DNA of 64,000 bases, taken from contig NW_003215453.1 of the NCBI RefSeq assembly GCF_000006405.1, forward strand, positions 250,662 to 314,661. The letters run 5' to 3'. Below the pieces are notes generated by a model. That model was given only the letters and a program-made list of their open reading frames with translations, ran no database searches and was not told the origin of the DNA. This DNA is from Perkinsus marinus ATCC 50983. Lineage: Eukaryota; Perkinsozoa; Perkinsida; Perkinsidae. The translations under genes were made by a program, and so were the position numbers. Shown one piece after another: positions 40,060-48,797 of this stretch (positions are counted from its first letter, which is position 1; every line of letters begins with the position of its first letter).

Positions 40060-41602
40060 CTCGAGTTCTCCCCCAGTGTCCTGACGAGTCGGCAGCGACG
40101 ATACCATCACTAAACTACGATTTCCCATCATTCACTGTTAGTATCATTCTCACCGGCTCTGAGGTGTTTCACAAATTGTGAATCACAATGCTGCTGTTAT
40201 CCCAGACTGGGATTCCCAGTAACAATAGATATTGGTTCGGTCTTATGATTAACCCCATAAAAGAGGCTCTTCGAACGATCGCTGTGTGTTAAGCTGTTCA
40301 ACTTGAATATATTCTATCACGATCCATGAGTAATTGCCGTTCAACTCGATCACGGCGGTCATCGTCATGCAACACTCGACAGCTACTTCCAACTGGATGA
40401 TTACGAATCGTAGTCATCGTCCAGTCGGTCGTAGTCTACGGTCGAATGTTACATTCATGCGGTTCATTCACACAGTGCGAACTAAGCCGTTATGCAATTC
40501 ACGTTTCTGCGATAACTCGGAAGAGTCACTAATGACCTTTTTTTGAGGGACAAAATGATAAAAATAGTAAAGAGCGATTGACAACGTTTCAGAACCGTTT
40601 CGTCACTGTTGAGAGCTCATATGAGCTTCAGGTTGACACAATATATTTCATATCGTCTTACCAACACACGCATCGGATCTCATCGGGATTTCAACTAACA
40701 AATCTCTCACCTGCTTCCTGGAATTCGCTGAAACTTTCGAAAATTCCACGAAATTTACTGAAATTTTCTGAACCCAAGTTCGGAGAAATGAGAGAATTTC
40801 AGCTCTAACCTTGATCTGATACTTCAAAACCACATAAAAATTTTCCTGGAATTTTTCAACACAACAACCCTCCGCGAATATTCCATACCGCAATTCCACC
40901 ACTTCAAACCCGTCCTCTTCACCATTTTCACATTCTCATTTGACACACATAAGCATCCTTCAACTCTTTATTCGCTCTTCCTTGTTACGCCGAATTCCCA
41001 TACGGCTAGACAAGCATTTATTTTCCCAGCCACTGAGGCCAACATTCGATCATTGTCGTCATCATCAACAGTGTTCCACGAAATGGAGATATCAATTATT
41101 GGGAAATACGATATCACATATTCAGTGAATTAGATATATTTAGCCTGATCATGTGAGATGCAAAATAGCAGTGTTGGAATAGGAATATGTGTTCGCTCTC
41201 CTCAGCTGAGCACAGGAGTTCCCAAAGCTAATTATAGAAGTGTACATTAACCAATGAGAATGTCCAAAATTTCATGAAAATTTCCATATTGTCACCAACA
41301 CACGCAGTTAACCATGTGCATATTTCACCCCACACTGCAAAATGAACCACGGCATAGATCGATCCCATCGCAACGCAACGCTGGGATTTCGCCATCTCCA
41401 TTTCCTCTGAAAAACTTGCAAATCTTGAACCATCTTGCATTTCCTCAACGTCACTATGCTAAGGCTACAGAACTATGAAACCTATAGAGAACGCTCCCCC
41501 TTTTCTATCTCGTGCATCGTATAAGTCGTTTTGGTATTCTCCCCGGTTCGCCCTCGATTATCTTTGTATCAGTCAGTGTTTTACTTGCATTCAAATAACA
41601 GC
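40060..41602. other. Intergenic; repeat C, family B copy
   Basis: Repeat C copy 2 at about 40470-40600. A diverged family B-like stretch at about 40640-40930 with many AAATTTTC runs. A clear family B copy at 41171-41335 (GTGTTGGAATAGGAATATGT to CATGTGCATATTTCACC). No gene supported. Confidence 0.55.
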
Positions 41603-41950
41603 ATGTCAACCACTTCTCGCCGAAGTAAGCTCAAAGACCTGTGCGCCCTTCCCGTCTTATTTCTATCATTTTCAGCTGCTGAGGTCCTATTGATGATCGC
41701 CTTGGTCATCTTCACCTGTGGTGCCTGGTCTAACAACGGTCCGGCTCTTGAATGGCTCACCGTCCTCATTTTCTTCTTCTCCATCTACATCACTGGTGAG
41801 CGCTACGATGATGGGGAATTTCCCTCTGTGGAATTGTCATCATCAGATTTGGTCTTCTTCCCCGTGGATAAGGCCTTCATTCACGACCCTTTCTATTCGA
41901 CATATGCCAAGCTCACAGATCCCCACTACGAGACCAATCCCTACAACTAA
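41603..41950 (+). CDS. Small membrane protein, 115 aa, unknown
   Basis: ATG at 41603, TAA at 41948-41950, no intron needed. Basic N-terminus (STTSRRSKLKD), then two hydrophobic segments (residues about 14-40, LPVLFLSFSAAEVLLMIALV, and about 50-64, WLTVLIFFFSIYITG). A tyrosine/proline-rich hydrophilic tail ends YETNPYN. Cytosine-rich codons differ from surrounding AT-rich repeats, supporting coding status. A GTGAGC inside the second segment could be a donor but the frame is open through it. Confidence 0.55.
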   Translation: MSTTSRRSKLKDLCALPVLFLSFSAAEVLLMIALVIFTCGAWSNNGPALEWLTVLIFFFSIYITGERYDDGEFPSVELSSSDLVFFPVDKAFIHDPFYSTYAKLTDPHYETNPYN

Positions 41951-42279
41951 GTAAGTCTCAAAATCTTCGGTGTGCGCGCAGTGGTATCTTTCAGGTACTA
42001 AGTGCTTTCGAGGGCATGGCTCCTTAGTTGAACCTTTGTGAAGCTTCCCCCCTCGCCGGTCTCAGCCTCCTTCAGCTGTTAATATGCGACTTTTTTGATT
42101 CATTTACCATAGTTGGCGATGGAAAAGTCGTTGTTGTTGACAGTGTTGTTGGTTTGCAGACCCCGTGGTGGGGTTGCGCGATTTTTTCGCTACTTCGTCG
42201 TCGTATTCCTGTACCCTTGCTGAGAAGGAGAGTTCGTGTGACCGCTGTATAGCATCTTACGCGTTAATCCGTAGATTCA

Positions 42280-42585
42280 CATTCTCTGTTGAGTTAATGC
42301 TAGTGTGAGTATTGAGAGTTTGTGACTATCAGTCTGACGTACTGGGTCATTGGCTAGTGTAATGTAGTTGTCTTATAGGATAGGAACTCTAGCAAAAGGA
42401 TGTGGGGGGGTGAATGCTTTGCATTTCTCATTGATCACATTGTTGAGTTGCTGTTAGTGTGAGTATTGGGTTGGCACACTTTGACGGGTGGCTTCTGCAA
42501 CTTTCCACTGTGTGTGACGTATTTCGTAGTGTAGCTATTTCATAGGTTATGAACTCAAGCAAAAGGATGTGGGAGTAGGTCTACG
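42280..42585 (+). repeat. Degenerate tandem duplication, about 165 bp
   Basis: Two copies share GTTGAGTTNNTGNTAGTGTG AGTATTG, a GTAGTGTA/TAGTTGTCTTATAGGAT stretch and AACTC(A/T)AGCAAAAGGATG. The region 41951-42765 otherwise shows no gene. Confidence 0.55.
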
Positions 42586-42765
42586 GTTATGTATTTCTCA
42601 ATTACAGTGAGCGTTATACTTTCATCATCAGAAGTACAATACTGAAAGGTTTTGTAGTTCATACTGTTGATGATATTCCTCTATAACATTCTAGAGAACA
42701 TGTGGGCGTGTAATTCTGGAATTTCCAACCATCATTGATATAGACGTAGTCTGTTGTGACGCAAA

Positions 42766-42841
42766 AGTTCTAGGTGCGAGGATCGAACCAGGAATCTACT
42801 TCTGAAAAGGGTAGCCTTTTAACCATTAGACCAGTAGAACT
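42766..42841 (-). tRNA. tRNA-Glu(TTC)-like sequence, imperfect
   Basis: 76 nt on minus with a perfect 7-bp acceptor stem (AGTTCTA/TAGAACT), A-box-like TGGTCTAATGGTTAA, B-box GGTTCGATCC and a downstream TTTT. The anticodon-loop position reads TTTTCAG, giving anticodon TTC. Outer anticodon-stem pairs (CTAC/GTAG) form but the inner two do not. The T stem has two mismatches and the T-to-acceptor spacing is about 3 nt too long. Either a decaying tRNA gene or a tRNA-derived repeat. Confidence 0.45.
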
Positions 42842-43888
42842 ACTGGTTTGTGCCGTGGGTCGTCGATGGAGGTAATTGCTCCAGACTTACTCCCTCACCA
42901 GGTTGAAACAGTCTTACTCTACTGCAATGTGCTCGTCAATTCAATCGCTATGATGGCCTTCTATGCGCAATGACCAAGTGATTATTTGATGTTGTAGTAG
43001 TGACTATCTCGTAGCTTTAATACTCATCGCCGTAGACATCAAGAAAGCTACAAGCATTTCCCATGATGCTTGGTGTAATCCGCTAAGAGTTTTAGAGAGG
43101 CGCCATGCATGTGCCGGAGACAGAACGAACCCAGCGCAGGAAATCAGCCCACGAAAAGATCTTCCAAAATGCACCTTCAGGTTGACGCTTACCAACGTGT
43201 TCATCATTTTGTCCTGCTGGTGCAAAGTACACTACTCACTGGTTCGATTAGCATCCTACAGTATACGCGAAGTTGTGACCATCTCGTGTCTTCACAATTC
43301 ACGCCGTAACCGTCAGGAAATGCTACAAACGTTTTACATCATGCATTGTCACCAATCCTTCGTGCTATTTGCGAACGAATTTCAAGCAACTTCATATACA
43401 GTGCGAACCAAACCGTTATGCAAATGACTTTTTTTGAGGTTACTAGGGGAGTTCACCCATGACCTTAGGAAGGCATGATGACATTTAGTGAAAATCGATT
43501 TATAACGTTCCTGAATCGTAGAGACTCCCAGAATGATTTTTCATTCCCATTTTCAATCCTGCAATGGTTTAGCATTTTCAAGCCGTGCTATTCTTAACAG
43601 AACATTCTCTCTCGCACATGTACGTGCCGCTAATCTCACAATCTTTCTCAATAACAGTAACCCCGCGGGTCGCACATGCAAGCCCCTTAGATGCGCAGCC
43701 CCAACTTAATACTCACATTAAAAACCTTTAGCCGATCGCACAGCTCGAAATTACACGTTATTTCCCCCTGAACTCAGAATAGGCCCTAGACGGGCCTCAG
43801 ACCCTCGTTGTATATACCCGTATGGATGCCTCACTGACTGTTAACACAAAGCAGACCTCTTCAGTGCAGAAACGAAAATGAAGAAACA
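42842..43888. other. Intergenic; repeat C
   Basis: Repeat C copy 3 at about 43395-43520 (GTGCGAACCAAACCGTTATG). Short ORFs on both strands at 43004-43427 lack support. Confidence 0.5.
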
Positions 43889-46800
43889 CTAGACAGTGGC
43901 CGTACCGCTGGGACGTTTGCTGCCCTCTTTCTTCTGATTATCCTACAAACAGTGAAAATTGAACCTCATCCGTATCTTACCATGACAACCTCAAGATTCT
44001 TCCGACCCGTACTCACCCAAAACATTTGCGAGACCGATTTCTGTTCGTAAATTCGCAACATCACTTCAGCTAAAACTTGGCCCAAAGAAAGCACCTGTGA
44101 ATATCCAACTACAAATCGATCACCTGATCGATTCCAACTTACTCTGATTTTTTCACATTTCCGAGCCTGCTCCGGGAACGGTAACGAGTTAGTAATAACC
44201 ACCTCGGTCACTCCTCTGCGGTTGATGCGCTCCATCGCGGCCGGCGACAGCACGCCGTGCGTGGCATACATATAAATCCTGAGACATAACAAAAGTAGAT
44301 TTACATAGATAGAAACATAGATATATACACTAAAGTGAGAATTTTTTTCTGGGAAAAATCAAATCTCGGCATGAAAATTTTCGTCAATACAAGACGTTTT
44401 TTCCGTTTTTTACAAAACCTCCTATAGATTTTTTTCTTCCAATTATTAATATTTTCTGGAAAAAAATCTCGAGATGATAAATTTCCCGATAATTAACCTA
44501 ACAAAAACCACGTGTGATGGTTACCTTCTAGCACCATGTTGTCGCAGTTCTTCCACCGTGCGTGACATCCGCTTGCCGCTGTCGATGATGTCATCAACGA
44601 TAATGCAATCACGACCTTCAACTGAAATACAAAAGGCAGTGTTGGAGTAGGAATATATGTTCGCTTTCCTCAGCTGCTGAGCTCAGGAGTTTCCTATACA
44701 GTGTTGGAGTAGGAATATATGTTTGCTTTCCTCAGCTGAGCTCAGGAGTTCCCTATACAGTGTTGGAGTAGGAATATATGTTCGCTTTCCTCAGCTGCTG
44801 AGCTCAGGAGTTTCCTATACAGTGTTGGAGTGGGAATATATGTTTGCTTTCCTCAGCTGAGCTCAGGAGTTTCCAAAAATGATTATTGAATTAGGGTAGA
44901 AGTGTACAGAAACCAACAAGAATTTCCCAAAATTTTCCTCTCAGAATTTTCATATTGTCACCAACACATGTAGTTGACCATGTGCATATTTTCCCACACT
45001 GCCTCAAGGGGACCTAATCCGTATCATCCTCGCTTGAACCTAAGATTCCCTCACCATCGCCAACGAGCCAATCTTTCGTCACCAAAGTCGCTATAGACTT
45101 CTTCCATCCAGACGGCATGATCACTTGCTGAAAAATGACAAACATGCATCATTTTTCTAGCGGAGCGAAGCACTCACAGTCCCATCTGCAGATAAGTGCG
45201 GTTTCCCCGATATCAGTGGCTCATTAGAAACACTCCCTCTACCAACCATGGTAACCCCTTCATCGGGCGAACGCTCTGCTAATTGTGATTTACCTTAACA
45301 AATTGAAACCAGATCATTGGAGTTTCACCCGTTTCACGTGAAAAGGAAAACGCGATTTCGCGCTAGTCGTGAAATGTGTTTTTCACCAGTGTTTTCCATA
45401 TCACGCTTGAAGCTCCATTTTTATGATTGCATTGTTTATTGTGATGATTATATAGTCACAGATTAATACACTAATAGATACCTATAGTATATAATACAAC
45501 CGAGTTTCACGAGCGGCCGTGATATGAAAAACACGAGCGGAAAAACATATTTCACGACTACTGCATACCACCGCGAATATCGCGTAGAGTATTTCGCCAC
45601 TTTACATAGAACGGGTTAAACTCAGGATGTTTCTCCACCAGGATAGATTGAATCATTGAAATTTCACAACCGGTTTTACGTAAAATGGCGTCGTAAAACT
45701 CGGTGAAAAACCCGATATTCGCGGTGATATGCAGTAGTCGTGAAATATATTTTTCACTAGTGTTTTTCAAACGTCTTAAATCAAATCACAATTTCCCCAA
45801 CTTACGATTCGAAACCATCGTGGCCAGCCCACAGTTGACACCATGATTCTGAAGTCGCCGCCAAAACAAAAATGCTCTGATTCCACCACGAAAAAAAACT
45901 TCGCTCCGCTAACAATTTCTTTCTCACCTGTCGCTTGCTGTGTTGTCGGGAGAAACCACAACAGGATTATGAAGGTCTTTACTGAGGAAATATTTCAGAG
46001 GAAGCCCCAGGGGGTCTATGTTGGTAACAGGAACATCAAAACACCTAAAAATGCCCGAGGGAATCATCCAGGAACCTATAATATTCCCGGGGGTGAAACT
46101 CATTTTCGATTTTCCACGTATGGCTAGGAACACATTTTTCAATCAGTTTGCTATGTAAATATCATCACATTAAAAACAACATCCTGGGAAACGTTATTTG
46201 TAAAACTAAATGCTCCTACAAAGATTCGAACCAGATACCTTTCGCTTACCCTTCCAAACTGCCCTCGTGCAAATCCACTGCGACAACTCGATCGACACCC
46301 ATCGCCTCATACATAAGTGCGATATCGCTGGCCGCCAGAGGGGTCGCTGGTTGCGTTACTGCTGGATCCCCTGCTACACCTTCAGATTCCATGTGCCTGA
46401 ACAAAAAAACCTATGTGAAAAACGCAATATGAAGTGAATTATGACATATGTTTTTCACTAGTGTTTTCCATATCAAAGATGAAATTCAATTCTATGCATA
46501 TCAATAACATTACAAGAGAGTCTCACCCGTTTAACGTGAAGTGGTGTAATACTCCATGTGAATTTCCGATGATACAATTATTTTTCGCCAAGTGAAATGT
46601 GAGTTTTTTCGTATTACGGTTGAAACTCCAATGATATCAAATACTCAAACAAAAGAAACCCGAAAACCCGAAACCCGAATATGAAAACCCGAAACCCGAA
46701 CTCCTACCACAACTTCGTCTACACTCACCTTCCATATGCAAAGTACGGCGTAATCAACGTAATACTCTTCGCACTCGCACGACGTAACGCTGAAATCTGA

Positions 46801-48412
46801 ATAGCAATGGAGTTTAACGTGAAGTGACATAATGCTTATGTGAATCGTAAGACGTATATATTTACGCGACCGGTAATACGTTCGTTTTTCGCCAAGTGAA
46901 ATGCGAAATATGTTTTTCATATATCGCGAAAATTCCAATATTACTTATTATTGGAATTTCACCCGTTTTACGTGAATCACCGTGACATTCACGGTGATAT
47001 GCAGTAGTCGTGAAATATATTTTTCACTACTGTTTCACGACCGCCCGTGAAACTCTACCACACAAACGGAAAAAATAACTCACCATTAAACACGATTCCA
47101 TAATTGCATCATGGAGGCACCTACTGCGAGAGACCCCACTCTTCTTGCTAATAGGAAATTGCTGAAAAAGGAAACATAAACCTTCTCCTGATGACACACT
47201 TATAAATTCAGTCACTGAACATTTCTAAAAAAAATTAATTTTTATATAACGATTATCCACAAAATCGAATTTAAGTGTGGGAAAATAATATGCACATTGC
47301 CAACTTCATATGTCGGTGACATCAATAGGATTTTTCTCATAAATTCCAAAATTTTATATACGAATTTGAGAATATGAAAACTATGATGATTTTTTTGGGG
47401 GGAAAAATTTTTGAACACTGGAGTTTCATCCTAGTGATATGAAAAACACTAGTGAAAAACATATTTCACGACTACTACAGGGCGCGAATATCACCGCGTT
47501 TTTCACCGAGTTTTACGCCACTTCACGTAAAACGGGTGAAACTCCACTTTTAATCAAATTAGTATATAAATTTCTGTAATTCACGAGAAAATCCTGAGCT
47601 CAGCTGAGAAAAGGAAATATATATATTCCAACAACAAATACCCCCAGTACGAGAGATATGCACATGGTCATTCTACACATGTCGTGAAAATACGAAAATT
47701 CTGATTATTTTCCGTGAAAAAGTGTAAACATTTCTTTACTACTTGGTCGTGAAAGTCTTGAGCTCAGCTGAGAAAAGAAAACGTTTATCCCAACAAAACT
47801 CACTTGTATGATGAAACAATCCTGGCCTCGCACTTCATCCACAATATCAACTATGATTTCACCATCAGCAAACCTGAGCAAAAAAATGATGAAAATTCAA
47901 TGAAGAGAGTTTCACCCGCGAGAAGTGAGAAACACTAATACTAGTGTTTTTCACGTGAGTGAAAATTCCCACATTTCTTTATTCACAAGACGTTTTAGTT
48001 TTCGCGTTTGCGATATGAAAAAACACTAGTGAAAAAATATATATGTTACATTTAGTTTTGCTAAAAAACGCATGAAAGCAGCGAATAACGCGTAAAACAC
48101 ATAATGTGTTCTACGTGCTATGGGCTAATTTCTCTACTGTAGTTCGCCGAGTGTTTTCATATCACCGCGAATATCGCGTTTTTCACATGGAGTATCACAC
48201 CACTTCTCGTAAAACGGGCTGTGAAACTCCAGTATTGCTTGCGCCCATCAAACAAGGATTCGTAATCGATCAACATGGCGAGCGCTAAATACATGCATGC
48301 TACACAACCGCGTCACTCACTTTCCCGTATACGCCCTCCCTTCTGTGGTGCCCAAATTCGCACATATTTCCGAAGCCAATTGCTCCGAATCAGAGCAAGC
48401 GAATACTTTCAT
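43889..48412 (-). CDS. PRPS: Ribose-phosphate pyrophosphokinase (PRPP synthetase)
   Basis: Makes PRPP from ribose 5-phosphate and ATP for nucleotide, His and Trp synthesis; cytosolic. Exons on minus: 48321-48412 (ATG 48412, MKVFACSDSEQLASEI), 47804-47873 (KFADGEIIVDIVDEVRG), 47084-47161, 46729-46796 (LRRASAKSITLITPYFAYGR), 46250-46396 (EAMGVDRVVAVDLHEG), 45928-46044 (LHNPVVVSPDN), about 45806-45890 or more (GGIRAFLFWRRLQNHGVNCG), 45178-45275, 45055-45127, 44525-44621 (PRPP loop IIVDDIIDSGK), 44143-44278, 44017-44094 and 43889-43942 (stop TAG). Phases agree at all junctions but one: the joint between SPDN and GGIRAF has no canonical solution. Total is about 390 aa, longer than the usual 315, mainly from an insertion near 45178-45275. 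Introns carry family A and B elements. Confidence 0.92.
44638..45003 (+). repeat. Four-unit satellite inside a family B element (PRPS intron)
   Basis: Four units (44638-44880), alternating CAGCTGCTGAGCTC and CAGCTGAGCTC. They pass into a complete family B body ending CATGTAGTTGACCATGTGCA and CCCACACTG at 45003. This copy shows most clearly how the array grows from the element's left end. Confidence 0.95.
45317..45418 (+). mobile_element. Family A MITE copy (PRPS intron)
   Basis: GGAGTTTCACCCGTTTCACG to CACGCTTGAAGCTCC. Confidence 0.8.
45500..45775. mobile_element. Two adjacent, opposed family A copies (PRPS intron)
   Basis: A reversed copy at 45500-45618 (GAGTTTCACGAGCGGCCGTG) and a forward copy at about 45655-45775, whose right end is cut off in the TTTTTCA tract. 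Head-to-head arrangement can fold into a long hairpin. Confidence 0.8.
46511..46632 (+). mobile_element. Family A MITE copy (PRPS intron)
   Basis: GAGTCTCACCCGTTTAACGT to CGGTTGAAACTCC; diverged centre lacks GCAGTAGTCG. Confidence 0.7.
46806..47058 (+). mobile_element. Two consecutive family A copies (PRPS intron)
   Basis: Copy 1 at 46806-46937 (ATGGAGTTTAACGTGAAGTG to CGCGAAAATTCC). Copy 2 at 46950-47057 (GGAATTTCACCCGTTTTACG to CCGCCCGTGAAACTC). Both in the intron before the exon 46729-46796. Confidence 0.75.
47270..47800 (-). mobile_element. Two reversed family B copies with a family A copy inside the first
   Basis: Family B runs 47270-47640 and 47644-47800 (AGTGTGGGAAAATAATATGC; GTACGAGAGATATGCACATG). 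A full reversed family A MITE lies at 47419-47551 inside the first, so family A inserted after family B. Confidence 0.75.
48139..48232 (-). mobile_element. Partial family A copy (PRPS intron 1)
   Basis: The right two thirds in reverse orientation, ending AAAACGGGCTGTGAAACTCC. Confidence 0.65.
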
Positions 48413-48558
48413 ATCTGATTAAAGAACCGGTAAAACACAATTTCCATATACGGCATATGCAACGCATAGATATGAAAAACACGTGTGAAAAATTTATTTT
48501 ATATTTCACTTTCTTTTCATGCCACTTCACGTAAAACGGATGAAACTCTATTATATAA

Positions 48559-48797
48559 ACCTTAACAAAGTTTCACCCGTGATATGAAAAACACTAATGA
48601 GAAACATATTTCATATATCACTTCGCGTGAAACGCACATCAGCAGTGAATAACACGTGAAATTCTGCCAGTTTCTCACGTTCAACGGAATGATATTTCTG
48701 ATGCAATTCGCCAAGTGTTTTCATATCACCGCGAATAATATCGCGTTTTCACAGAGTATTACGCCACTTCACGTAAAACGAGTTCAACTCCATTACA
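48559..48797 (-). mobile_element. Family A copies between PRPS and the 48759-51103 gene
   Basis: A reversed copy from about 48565 with internal divergence ends at 48797 (CACTTCACGTAAAACGAGTTC). Its last 40 bp overlap the apparent 3' end of the next gene. Confidence 0.65.
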
